Shown here one piece after another: positions 1 through 7,525 of a stretch of DNA of 20,390 nt (positions are counted from its first letter, which is position 1; every line of letters starts with the position of its first letter). The notes beneath the pieces are model-generated. The model ran no database searches. It was not told the origin of the DNA and saw only the letters and a list, made by a program, of their open reading frames with translations. The stretch spans positions 1 through 20,390 of the forward strand of contig NZ_CABFLM010000065.1 in NCBI RefSeq assembly GCF_901873365.1, in the 5' to 3' direction. Origin of the DNA: an uncultured Aggregatibacter sp. (GTDB taxonomy: Bacteria > Pseudomonadota > Gammaproteobacteria > Enterobacterales > Pasteurellaceae). The translations under genes were made by a program, and so were the position numbers.

Positions 1-348
1 AAAGCGGGCGAAATGAAAGAGGCTGCAGCTGAAAAGATGTCCGCGGCTAAAGACGCGGCTGCAGAAAAAATGGATGCGATGGCAACGAAAGCCGGCGAAA
101 TGAAAGAGGCTGCAGCTGAAAAGATGTCCGCGGCTAAAGACGCTGCTACAGAAAAAATGGATGCGATGGCAACGAAAGCCGGCGAAATGAAAGAGGCTGC
201 AGCTGAAAAGATGTCCGCAGCCAAAGACGCTGCATCTGAAAAAATGGATGCAATGAAAACCAAAGCGGGCGAAATGAAAGAGGCTGCAGCTGAAAAGATG
301 TCCGCGGCTAAAGACGCTGCTACAGAAAAAATGGATGCAATGAAAACC
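1..348 (+). repeat. 87-bp in-frame tandem repeat, four copies
   Basis: Units begin at 1, 88, 175 and 262, each opening with AAAGC(G/C)GGCGAAATGAAAGAGG. A diverged partial unit starts at 349 and another short one at 382. Since 87 is a multiple of three, gain or loss of a unit changes length by 29 residues without a frameshift. The array enters the window from the left, so the true copy number is not visible. Confidence 0.9.
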
Positions 349-552
349 AAAGCTGGTGAAATGAAAGAATCTATGGCAACCAAAGCGGGCGAAATGAAAG
401 AGGCCGCTGCAGCGAAAATGGATTCCATGGCAACCAAAGCAACAGAAATGAAAGACGCGGCTGCTGAAAAAGTGAATCAAGCAAAGGATGCCGTATCTGA
501 AAAAGCAGCGGAAGTAAAAAATGCAGTGAAAAGCGAAATGGAAGGCAAGTAA
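1..552 (+). CDS. Lys/Ala/Met/Glu-rich tandem-repeat protein (5' end outside window)
   Basis: The frame is open from base 1 and stops with TAA at 550-552, so the visible 183 residues are a C-terminal part; the ATG at 13 is internal to a repeat and is not a credible start. The protein is almost entirely Lys, Glu, Ala, Met, Asp and Ser in a 29-residue unit (KAGEMKEAAAEKM followed by SAAKDAA-x-EKMDAM-x-T). Four units are near-identical, then shorter imperfect units follow, then a non-repetitive tail ending in KSEMEGK. No Cys, Trp or Pro is seen, and the composition predicts long amphipathic or coiled-coil helices, as in LEA-like and YtxH-like proteins. I see no membrane segment; any signal peptide would lie outside the window. 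Function is unknown. A terminator follows 20 bases after the stop. Confidence 0.8.
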   Translation, partial: KAGEMKEAAAEKMSAAKDAAAEKMDAMATKAGEMKEAAAEKMSAAKDAATEKMDAMATKAGEMKEAAAEKMSAAKDAASEKMDAMKTKAGEMKEAAAEKMSAAKDAATEKMDAMKTKAGEMKESMATKAGEMKEAAAAKMDSMATKATEMKDAAAEKVNQAKDAVSEKAAEVKNAVKSEMEGK

Positions 553-573
553 AGCAGAAAATTATTTTGTAAC

Positions 574-600
574 AAGGGGGAGAAATCCCCCTTTTTTCTT
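574..600. terminator. Rho-independent terminator (repeat-protein gene; may also serve lacZ)
   Basis: An 8-bp stem AAGGGGGA / TCCCCCTT closes a GAAA tetraloop and is followed by TTTTTTCTT. On the other strand the stem is preceded by A-rich sequence, so it could work in both directions between the convergent repeat-protein gene and lacZ. Confidence 0.85.
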
Positions 601-603
601 GCT

Positions 604-3600
604 CTAAATTGAATGCGTCAAAAAATGGCATTTCACGTCAAAATCAAACAGTGTTTCATTTAAACGGTATGCCTGTTTTAATGCAGGTCCACAGGAATTT
701 GACCCAATGCCACTCATTTTGTAATCAATACACAGCACAGTACTGTTGCTTTCGACAAGATCATCGTGATGCTTTTTCATTGCCAATTCTTCTTGGCGAT
801 AAGGCGAAAGATTGAAACTAAACGGTGTGGTTGCCGTGATAAAAATCTGCCGATTTTCTGACCACACTTTAACGTAAGAACAGCCATAATGGCTACCATT
901 TTCCTGTGGCTTCAAATAAGGCACGTGATTTTGCCGAACCGTGGTGTGATAATGACCTAACAGGGAAGACTGATGTTTATCAATATAGCTTTCTGTTGGG
1001 CCATAACCGAAATATTCAGCCTGTTGATAGGCGCGATCTAAACAGAAACGTAAACCAAAACGCGGTAAGAAAGGCAAGTGCGGCGCTTTTTCCCCATGAA
1101 TTTTGATGTGTAATGTGCCAAATTCATCTAGGCGATAGATGACGTCTAAGGTTAAAATTCGAGCCTTGGATACCGCCACTAATGCTGATTTGACTTTAAT
1201 TTCAACCGCACTTTCATATTGTGTCACATGGCATTCATAGGCGCGAGTGATTGCGCGATCGTATCCTGCCGCTTGCCAGTGCGCGTTGATTAAGCCATCA
1301 TTATCTAAAGGCGCGCGCCAAATATTGAAATCCAACGGCTGTTGCAACAAGGATTCGCCCTGATGGAAAACCTGCTGCAAAATGCCTTTTTGTTTATCAA
1401 ATACATAACAATGATCTTGTTGTTGTACACGAATATGCTTGGCATCTTCCTGTACCGAAAGTGTGGCTTTTGTTGGTGGCTCAATGCCCAATGGTGGCAT
1501 GATTGGCAATCTTGGGCGATGAAAAAGATTGAGTTGATCGAAGCCTAAAATATATGTCGCCGGCACGAAATCGGTGGCTCGACATTGTTCGTAGAATAAG
1601 GTTAACAACCATAAATTGCCGTTATCCGCAGGCAGTTCCAGTGGCAAAAGTGCGGTGTGTTTTGGCGCAATTTGGATCCCATTTATTTTTCCTTCTTGCA
1701 TGACAATGCCATTTTCTAAAAGTTGATAGCGAATGCTTAAGCACTCGGCGGTATTCGTGAAATCCCAATAATTGGTCAGCCACACCTTGCCGTCTTTTAA
1801 CTGCGCGCGAATGGGACGTTGTACGTTTTTTAGCTCTAATAAGTTACTTTGAATTTGACGATCTGCCGTCACCAAACCATCAGCGCAGAAATTTCCATCA
1901 TTGGGAACATCGCCAAAATCGCCACCGTAGCCCATGCAGTCGGTTCCTGCCAAATAGGGCGAATGGTTGCACCATTCCCATACAAAACCACCACAGGCAC
2001 CGGGGTATTTTTGCATCGCGAGGAAATAATCTTCTGCATCGCCACAAGAATTGCCCATCGCGTGCAAATATTCGCAAAAGATATAAGGTTTACGATTTTG
2101 TGGATGGGCAAAATAGGCGTCCATGTCTTCGGGGGCCGTGTACATTTCACTATGCAAGTCTAAATTTGAGGTATCATTTTGATGGGCGGAATGCTGGAAA
2201 ATCGCATTTTCATAATGGACTAAACGGCTGGGATCACGCGCTTTCACCCAGGCGGCGGCCGCTTCAAAATTTTCACCGTAGCCGCTTTCATTGCCGAGTG
2301 ACCAAATCACCACCGAAGTGCGGTTTTTATCCCGCTCCACGTTGGCATAGGTACGGTCTAAAATCGCGTTTTTAAATTCAGGCGCGCGAGCCGTGTAACA
2401 ATAATTGTCAATCGTTTGTTGTCGAATGGCATCCTGATCGATATCTGTTTTCACGCCAAGTAAAATGCTGCTTTCCGGTGTCGGCACATACACGGCATTG
2501 GTGCCATGAGATTCAATATCGCTTTCGGCAATGACATAAAAACCGTATTGGTCGCAGAGTTCGGTAAACCAAGGTGCATTGGGATAATGTGATGTACGGA
2601 TGGCGTTAAAATTATGCTGTTTCATCAGGCGTAAATCCTGCAATGCCTGCTCACGATGAATTACATAACCGGTGCGTGGATCGCTGTCATGTCGATTGAC
2701 CCCTTTAAATTTAATCGCTTGCCCATTGAACAATAACACGCCATTTTTTACCTCAATTTTACGCAAGCCGATATGCTGACAAATCACCTCTGAACCATAA
2801 CGAAAAACTAGCGTGTAAAGATTTGGTTGTTCGGCATTCCATAAGATCGGCTGAGCAAGAAAACATTCGAAATCTTGACCGCACTTTTCCGCCACTAAAT
2901 GCTGTTTGGGATCAAAGAGTTGCCAATGAATGTCTTGCCCATGATGATCAGAGAAAATACATTCCACCGTGATATTAGCTGCCGTGAAATCATCGTTTAA
3001 TGCCGTTTTTATAAAGAAATCCTGTAAATAATGGGCTTCCCGTTCCAACATATAAACATCACGGAAAATGCCCGACATTCGGAATTTATCTTGATCTTCC
3101 AAATAACTGCCATCACACCATTTCAGCACGATGACTGTGATGTTATTTTCACCAAACTGTAAATAATTCGTTACATCAAATTCTGAGGTGCAATGACTGA
3201 TTTGGCTATAACCCACAAATTGTTCGTTGAGATATAAAAACAAGCAACTGTCCACGCCTTCAAAATTCAGCAAATAACGCTTATTGGCTTTGGGTGTCAA
3301 GTTCAATCGGCGTTGATACCAACCGCATGGGTTTTGTTGCGGAACATAAGGCGGATCAAAGGGAAAAGGATAATTGACATTGGTGTATTGATGTTGATCG
3401 TATCCGTGATTCTGCCAATTTGACGGCACGGGAAGCTGACTATTTGGAGTGAGTTGAAGGAAGTTTTCCGGCAGATCCCAATAGCTTGAAAAATACTGAA
3501 ACTGCCAATTTCCGTTTAAAGGAATGAAATAATCTGAATATTCTCTGGGATTTTCTACCGCACTTTTATGTGTCGCATGAGGAATAAAATAGGCATGGTG

Positions 3601-3657
3601 CGGTGTGGTATTAATGTGGAGTATGGAAAGGTTTTGAAAATAGTGAGGCAATGACAT
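604..3657 (-). CDS. lacZ: Beta-galactosidase, glycoside hydrolase family 2 (LacZ type)
   Basis: Cytoplasmic beta-galactosidase that hydrolyses lactose to glucose and galactose. From the ATG at 3657 (residues MSLPHYF) it is 1017 residues, close to E. coli LacZ (1023). An earlier ATG at 3723 would add 22 unlike residues; the later start is preferred because AAGGTG precedes it. GH2 order is visible: N-terminal sugar-binding domain, immunoglobulin-like middle, TIM barrel with KGVNRHDSDPRTG and FNAIRTSHYPN, acid/base Glu about 457 in WSLGNESGYG, nucleophile Glu about 529 in FCEYLHAMGNS, and a C-terminal Bgal small-chain domain with YFGYGPTESY. It is divergent from tyrP across a region with a perfect CRP site, so catabolite control is likely. 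No lacI or lacY is visible. EbgA-type GH2 enzymes are the main alternative. The galE gene further on could process the galactose released. Confidence 0.92.
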   Translation of the reverse strand: MSLPHYFQNLSILHINTTPHHAYFIPHATHKSAVENPREYSDYFIPLNGNWQFQYFSSYWDLPENFLQLTPNSQLPVPSNWQNHGYDQHQYTNVNYPFPFDPPYVPQQNPCGWYQRRLNLTPKANKRYLLNFEGVDSCLFLYLNEQFVGYSQISHCTSEFDVTNYLQFGENNITVIVLKWCDGSYLEDQDKFRMSGIFRDVYMLEREAHYLQDFFIKTALNDDFTAANITVECIFSDHHGQDIHWQLFDPKQHLVAEKCGQDFECFLAQPILWNAEQPNLYTLVFRYGSEVICQHIGLRKIEVKNGVLLFNGQAIKFKGVNRHDSDPRTGYVIHREQALQDLRLMKQHNFNAIRTSHYPNAPWFTELCDQYGFYVIAESDIESHGTNAVYVPTPESSILLGVKTDIDQDAIRQQTIDNYCYTARAPEFKNAILDRTYANVERDKNRTSVVIWSLGNESGYGENFEAAAAWVKARDPSRLVHYENAIFQHSAHQNDTSNLDLHSEMYTAPEDMDAYFAHPQNRKPYIFCEYLHAMGNSCGDAEDYFLAMQKYPGACGGFVWEWCNHSPYLAGTDCMGYGGDFGDVPNDGNFCADGLVTADRQIQSNLLELKNVQRPIRAQLKDGKVWLTNYWDFTNTAECLSIRYQLLENGIVMQEGKINGIQIAPKHTALLPLELPADNGNLWLLTLFYEQCRATDFVPATYILGFDQLNLFHRPRLPIMPPLGIEPPTKATLSVQEDAKHIRVQQQDHCYVFDKQKGILQQVFHQGESLLQQPLDFNIWRAPLDNDGLINAHWQAAGYDRAITRAYECHVTQYESAVEIKVKSALVAVSKARILTLDVIYRLDEFGTLHIKIHGEKAPHLPFLPRFGLRFCLDRAYQQAEYFGYGPTESYIDKHQSSLLGHYHTTVRQNHVPYLKPQENGSHYGCSYVKVWSENRQIFITATTPFSFNLSPYRQEELAMKKHHDDLVESNSTVLCIDYKMSGIGSNSCGPALKQAYRLNETLFDFDVKCHFLTHSI

Positions 3658-3734
3658 AATGCACCTTAAAAACAACAAATTATGAAACCAATATACGCAA
3701 TTTCTCCGCTCAATTTTAGACAAAATGGTAATTT

Positions 3735-3750
3735 TGTGATTTAAATCACA
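3735..3750. promoter_or_regulatory. CRP (cAMP receptor protein) binding site
   Basis: TGTGATTTAAATCACA is a perfect match to TGTGA-N6-TCACA and a perfect palindrome. It lies between the divergent lacZ and tyrP genes, its centre about 85 bases from the lacZ ATG. Activation of lacZ is the most natural reading; for tyrP the centre is about 50 bases upstream of the predicted transcription start. Confidence 0.85.
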
Positions 3751-3758
3751 ATCTTTAT

Positions 3759-3787
3759 TTTACAGAGTGTAAAATTTGCAATACAAT
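3759..3787 (+). promoter_or_regulatory. Sigma70 promoter of tyrP
   Basis: TTTACA (3759-3764), a 17-bp spacer and TACAAT (3782-3787) predict a start near 3794. The -35 lies inside a perfect inverted repeat with 8-bp arms, ATTTTACA-GAG-TGTAAAAT (3757-3775), which could itself be an operator. Confidence 0.6.
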
Positions 3788-3808
3788 CATTGTAAATTTT
3801 TAAATACA
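3768..3808 (+). promoter_or_regulatory. Two TyrR-like boxes controlling tyrP
   Basis: Two 18-base elements, TGTAAAATTTGCAATACA (3768-3785) and TGTAAATTTTTAAATACA (3791-3808), share the pattern TGTAAA-N6-AATACA. Both keep the invariant G-N14-C of the TyrR box (TGTAAA-N6-TTTACA). They are 23 bp apart start to start. The first covers the spacer and -10 of the predicted promoter and the second the transcription start, a layout that suggests repression. Assignment to TyrR is inference supported by the downstream tyrosine permease. Confidence 0.6.
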
Positions 3809-3823
3809 CAACAAGGAATATCT

Positions 3824-5038
3824 ATGAATAAAACAGTAGGAAGTACGCTGCTCGTGGCAGGTACCATGATTGGCGCAGGCATGTTAGCCATGCCGTTAAC
3901 CTCCGCCGGCATTGGCTTTGGCGCTACCTTATTTCTTCTACTTGGGCTTTGGACGCTGTTAACCTTCAGTGCGTTGCTGTTCGTTGAGCTTTACCAAACC
4001 GCACCAAGTGACGCCGGCATCGGCACGCTGGCAGAGCAATATTTCGGTCGTCCGGGACGAATTATTTCCACCGCTGTATTAATTGTCTTTTTATACGCGC
4101 TCATTGCCGCCTACATCAGTGGTGGCGGTTCTTTGTTGACCGATACACTGCCAACCATCGTTGATCGTGACACGACCGGCAAAGTCGCCGTATTGATTTT
4201 TACCCTTTTCTTCGGCGCGTTTATCATTATCGGTACGCACAGCGTAGATAAAATTAACCGCGTGTTGTTCTTTGTGATGATTGCCACGTTCGTGATGGTG
4301 TTAAGTTTGATGTTGCCGGAAATTAAACTCGACAACTTGATGGCAATGCCCATTGATAATGCGCTGATCATTTCCGCCAGCCCGGTATTTTTCACCGCGT
4401 TTGGTTTCCATGGTTCTATTCCAAGCTTAAACAAATACCTCGGCGGTAACGTCAAAGCCTTGCGCATTTCCATTTTAGTGGGTTCCGGTATCACCTTGTT
4501 CGCCTACATTTTATGGCAACTCTCCACCCACGGCTTGCTCACACAAAACGAATTTCTGCAAATCTTGCAACAAGATGCCACGTTGAACGGCTTAGTCACC
4601 GCCACCTTAACCATTACCCAAAGCAGTATGATGGCAAACGCTGTGAAGATCTTCTCCACCTTGGCGTTAATCACCTCATTCTTGGGCGTGGGACTTGGCT
4701 TACTAGAATGTATTGAAGACCTATTAAAACGTTCTTTTAACATCAATGCAGGACGTTTTTCCTTAGGTTTAATGACGTTCATCCCACCAATCGTCTTCGC
4801 CTTATTCTACCCACAAGGTTTCATTTTAGCGTTAGGCTACGCAGGTCAAATGTTTGCGTTCTACGCCGTGGTTCTTCCGGTTTCGCTGGTATGGAAAGCA
4901 CGCCGCATTCACCCAAATTTGCCATATAAAGTCTGGGGCGGCAAAGCCACGCTACTCATTGTTTTAGTCCTTGGCGTCATCATTACCTCCATCCCATTCG
5001 CCATCCGCGCCGGCTATCTGCCATTTGTGGTGGGTTAA
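3824..5038 (+). CDS. tyrP: Tyrosine-specific permease (TyrP, aromatic amino acid transporter family)
   Basis: Inner-membrane proton-coupled uptake of tyrosine. The start at 3824 (MNKTVGSTLLVAGTMIGAGM) is chosen because AAGGA lies 6 bases upstream and the family begins with this sequence; the frame extends to 3776 but would add 16 unlike residues. The 404-residue length equals that of E. coli TyrP. Seen: the N-terminal GTMIGAGMLAMPL motif of the HAAAP family, about eleven hydrophobic segments, the FGFHGSIPS segment, and FALFYPQGFILALGYAG near the C terminus, all close to TyrP. H. influenzae carries two TyrP paralogues, so substrate preference among aromatic amino acids is not certain. Upstream CRP and TyrR-like sites are annotated separately, and a strong terminator follows. 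Confidence 0.93.
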   Translation: MNKTVGSTLLVAGTMIGAGMLAMPLTSAGIGFGATLFLLLGLWTLLTFSALLFVELYQTAPSDAGIGTLAEQYFGRPGRIISTAVLIVFLYALIAAYISGGGSLLTDTLPTIVDRDTTGKVAVLIFTLFFGAFIIIGTHSVDKINRVLFFVMIATFVMVLSLMLPEIKLDNLMAMPIDNALIISASPVFFTAFGFHGSIPSLNKYLGGNVKALRISILVGSGITLFAYILWQLSTHGLLTQNEFLQILQQDATLNGLVTATLTITQSSMMANAVKIFSTLALITSFLGVGLGLLECIEDLLKRSFNINAGRFSLGLMTFIPPIVFALFYPQGFILALGYAGQMFAFYAVVLPVSLVWKARRIHPNLPYKVWGGKATLLIVLVLGVIITSIPFAIRAGYLPFVVG

Positions 5039-5073
5039 AATCACCTAAAAAAACAACCGCACTTAAAAATAAT

Positions 5074-5116
5074 AAAAGTCGCTTGAAAATCTAATTTAAA
5101 TTTCAAGCGACTTTTT
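5074..5116 (+). terminator. Rho-independent terminator after tyrP
   Basis: Perfect 15-bp inverted repeat AAAAGTCGCTTGAAA / TTTCAAGCGACTTTT (5074-5088 and 5101-5115) with T-run. An uptake signal (ACCGCACTT, 5056-5064) lies just before it. This is the last clearly host-type sequence before the foreign block. Confidence 0.9.
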
Positions 5117-5146
5117 ATCACTCAACAAACAAGCTAGTTAGATCTA

Positions 5147-6302
5147 TCAATTTCCACCATCAAATATCAGCGTTTGCAGCTTTTCTTTAATCTCTTTTTC
5201 CAATTTGGCTGATTCCGCAAAGAGCTTGTCCAAATTTGCCGAAAATCCCGCCATTTTATGCTCAAATTCCTCGGCGGAAATATCCACATAATCAATTTTT
5301 ACTTCAAAATATTGAGCTGCCGACAAGCTGTAATTCTTCGCTTTGATTTCATCATAGCCGACCATCACGCTGAAATTTTCCACTGCTTGTTTGTGCGTGA
5401 AGGTATTGCAGATTTTTTGTTCTTCCTCACGGGAAAGAACAGTTTTTTGGTTTTCATCAACACTGGTTTTTGTACCCAAGCCCGAGGCATCGATTAATAC
5501 CACTCCGTCTTTATTGGCTTTATCGATAAACAGGATGGAAACGTTGGTTACCGTGGTGGCGAAAATATTGGAAGGCATGGAAACCACACCAGCAAGCATT
5601 TTGTTTTCCACCAAATGTTCGCGGATTTTTTTGTCGATGCCTGATTGGGCAGTGATAAAACCCGTCGGCAACACAATCGCCGCTTTGCCGTTTTCTTTCA
5701 GGCTAAACAAAATATGTTGGATAAAGAGCTGATAGATTTCCATCTTCTCTTTCTTTTTAGGCTTGATTTTCGGAATACCAGCAAAAAAACGTTCGTTGTT
5801 TTCCTCGCTTTCCAGCTGATCGCGGAAATCGCTGAAATCCAATTTAAACGGCGGATTGGAAACAATGAAATCAAATTTTTTCAGACGGCCTGAATCGTCT
5901 TTATGGGCAGGCGACAAAATCGTATTGCCTTGAACCACATTATTCAAAGAATGCACCAAATTGTTCAAAATCAGATTCAGCCGCAAAAGATTGGACGATT
6001 TTTGCGAAATATCCTGCGTATAAATCATACATTTATCTTCGCCGATGGCATGGGCGACATTCATCAGCAGTGTTCCCGAACCAGCCGACGGGTCGTAAAC
6101 GTCCACGCTGCGGATTTGCCCGCGCACCTACTCCGGCACCAAAATATCCGCCATAATTCGCGCCACCGCGTGCGGCGTGTAGTATTCGGCATATTTGCTG
6201 CCGGAATTGCTGTTGTAGTCTTTAATCGGGTATTCAAAAATCATGGCAAAAAATCGAATTTTTGCGCAAAAATCGCCTCGAAACTAAAACCCGCTAGCTT
6301 GG
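5147..6302 (-). pseudogene. hsdM: Type I restriction-modification DNA methyltransferase subunit HsdM, 5'-truncated and interrupted
   Basis: HsdM is the adenine-N6 methyltransferase and modification subunit of type I systems. The intact stretch (5147-6127) has SAM motif I DPSAGSGTLL and catalytic motif IV NPPF in FDFIVSNPPFKLDF, then the C-terminal region. Upstream the frame continues as MIFEYPIKDYNSNSG and YYTPHAVARIMADILVPE, but an amber TAG (6128-6130) follows VPE immediately before VRGQIRS. Further upstream the family-like ISKLAGFSFEAIFAQKFDF is in another frame, shifted by one base at a six-T run (coding strand; 6246-6251). The first roughly 150 residues are missing and the sequence runs into an unrelated SWIM-domain gene. 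No hsdS or hsdR is present. A GTG restart at 6127 would lack part of the target-recognition helices and is unlikely to be functional. A Neisseria uptake sequence is inside the gene. Confidence 0.85.
5880..5891 (-). repeat. Neisseria-type DNA uptake sequence (AG-DUS) inside hsdM
   Basis: TTCAGACGGCCT on the + strand is the complement of AGGCCGTCTGAA, the 12-mer AG-DUS of many Neisseria. It encodes part of DSGRLKK in hsdM. Confidence 0.85.
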
Positions 6303-6305
6303 AAA

Positions 6306-6617
6306 TCAGCGCACGGCAAAAATCGTCGCGTCGGTTTCGTCAGGCTGCCCCTCCGGCGTTTGAGCGCGCACCGCATACCACAACGCCGCCATATGCTTGC
6401 ACGCCCAGCCATAAGGACAATCGCAGCCCCCGTCCTTAATGTACAAATCACTATCCAGCTTCAGCCATACCGAATAGTTTTCCGAACCGCACACCTCCGC
6501 CCGATAACGCTCGGCGGAAGTTTTTTGGACATCGCGAACCTTGCCCTGCTGAAAATACAGCAGGCCGCGTTCGGCGATATGGGGCGGGAATAGGCGGGGT
6601 AGGTAGATACCGGACAT
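6306..6617 (-). CDS. SWIM zinc-finger protein, N-terminal fragment
   Basis: 103 residues from the ATG at 6617, preceded by GGAAG. The N-terminal part (MSGIYLPRLFPPHIAERGLL) is followed by the SWIM signature C-x-C-x(n)-C-x-H in CDCPYGWACKHMAALWY (about residues 68-84). SWIM domains bind zinc and mediate DNA or protein contacts, often at the N terminus of larger proteins, sometimes next to SNF2 helicases. Here the frame ends about 20 residues after the finger, exactly where the hsdM remnant begins, so this looks like a gene truncated by a deletion or recombination joint, with its last residues and stop coming from or near the joint. It may still be translated. The original partner domain is unknown. 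Confidence 0.6.
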   Translation of the reverse strand: MSGIYLPRLFPPHIAERGLLYFQQGKVRDVQKTSAERYRAEVCGSENYSVWLKLDSDLYIKDGGCDCPYGWACKHMAALWYAVRAQTPEGQPDETDATIFAVR

Positions 6618-6713
6618 GGTTTGCTTCCAAGAAGTTGTTGAGACATGGTAAGTTTACTGGTTAGGGCGATGTTTGGGGAGATGGTGGTGGGAAGATTTGT
6701 TTAGCAAAGAGGC

Positions 6714-6750
6714 AAAAGGTCGTCTGAAAATGGGTTTCAGACGACCTTTT
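6714..6750. terminator. Inverted-repeat Neisseria uptake sequence acting as a terminator
   Basis: A perfect 16-bp stem (6714-6729 / 6735-6750) with loop ATGGG contains AGGTCGTCTGAA (6717-6728) and its complement, the AG-mucDUS variant, flanked by A and T runs. Paired DUS as terminators are typical of Neisseria. It lies about 140 bases after the HEPN gene and about 100 upstream of the SWIM fragment. The rest of 6618-6889 holds nothing I can identify. Confidence 0.88.
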
Positions 6751-6889
6751 GGTGGAGTAGAAAGGGGGGAGGTGAGAAGATACATACACGCGGTTGGATC
6801 TAGGCTACGGTTTGCTTGGGTTTGGCTGAAAATGGCGTGAGTAGATAAAAGCACCGTATATTGATTTTTTGATATGCATTATCAAAAGT

Positions 6890-7519
6890 TTACGAACTTA
6901 AATATAGTTTAATGATTTCTTGGTCAAATTTTTTTATTCCTTCAAGAAGGGAATTTGACTTATTTAGAGAGTCTTGTGGACTAACACTAGAATTTATTCT
7001 ACTTTTATGTGAAGTATGCGCGATTTTCCCCCTATCACTACCAAATGCATCCATATTATTTATCCAAGAATCATCTAGATTATCATAATCAACCCCTGTC
7101 GGAATAATTATCTTTTTTAAATCATTACGTTTTATTCCATGATTTGATTTAATGATATGGGAATATTGTGACGTAGCCAACTGAATTGCTTCCTTAATAT
7201 CTTTTGCTTTCTTCGGCTCTCCTTCTTGTTCAACCCAGCTATGGTGGTATGAAGCTAATAAGCAAAAAAGAGTCGGAGAAGTTTTAGATTCATCAGCCCA
7301 TTGTTTAGCAACATGTTTAATCAAATCGTGACAAACGGTTTCAATATAGGATTCTATTTCTGCATGTACTAGTAATATATAAGCCTCTGTTAATAAGATA
7401 GTTTGATCATCATAGTTACCCAATGCATCAAATTTCTTAGGTAACATACTATTTCGAAGATAAGATAATCTTTTTTGTAGATCATTTAGTAGTTTTGTTC
7501 TTATATTTTTAGGGTTCAT
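6890..7519 (-). CDS. HEPN-domain protein (MAE_28990/MAE_18760-like), putative RNase effector
   Basis: 209 residues. Two helical blocks are apparent: an N-terminal one (about 36-75, with TEAYILLVHAEIESYIETV) and a C-terminal one ending in the HEPN signature R-x4-H, seen as SDRGKIAH with Arg163 and His168. HEPN proteins with this motif are commonly metal-independent RNases of toxin and defence systems. The overall pattern resembles the MAE_28990/MAE_18760-like HEPN group, which I recall being predicted as partners of restriction-like genes; the subfamily is inferred from memory. It starts 6 bases after the stop of the upstream DUF262 gene, so the two are almost certainly one transcript. The sequence is AT-rich and unlike the flanking hsdM and hrpA remnants. 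RNase activity is not shown by sequence alone. Confidence 0.75.
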   Translation of the reverse strand: MNPKNIRTKLLNDLQKRLSYLRNSMLPKKFDALGNYDDQTILLTEAYILLVHAEIESYIETVCHDLIKHVAKQWADESKTSPTLFCLLASYHHSWVEQEGEPKKAKDIKEAIQLATSQYSHIIKSNHGIKRNDLKKIIIPTGVDYDNLDDSWINNMDAFGSDRGKIAHTSHKSRINSSVSPQDSLNKSNSLLEGIKKFDQEIIKLYLSS

Positions 7520-7525
7520 AATTTA

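Noticed and set aside
1..348. Tandem array considered as a CRISPR array
   Set aside because: The 87-bp units are continuous, in frame, coding and lack unique spacers.
5903..6439. 178-codon plus-strand frame opposite hsdM and the SWIM fragment
   Set aside because: Arg/His-rich shadow of the opposite strand that crosses the joint between two unrelated genes.
6654..6854. 66-codon minus-strand frame across the inverted uptake sequence
   Set aside because: It runs through a terminator hairpin, has no recognisable motif or ribosome binding site.
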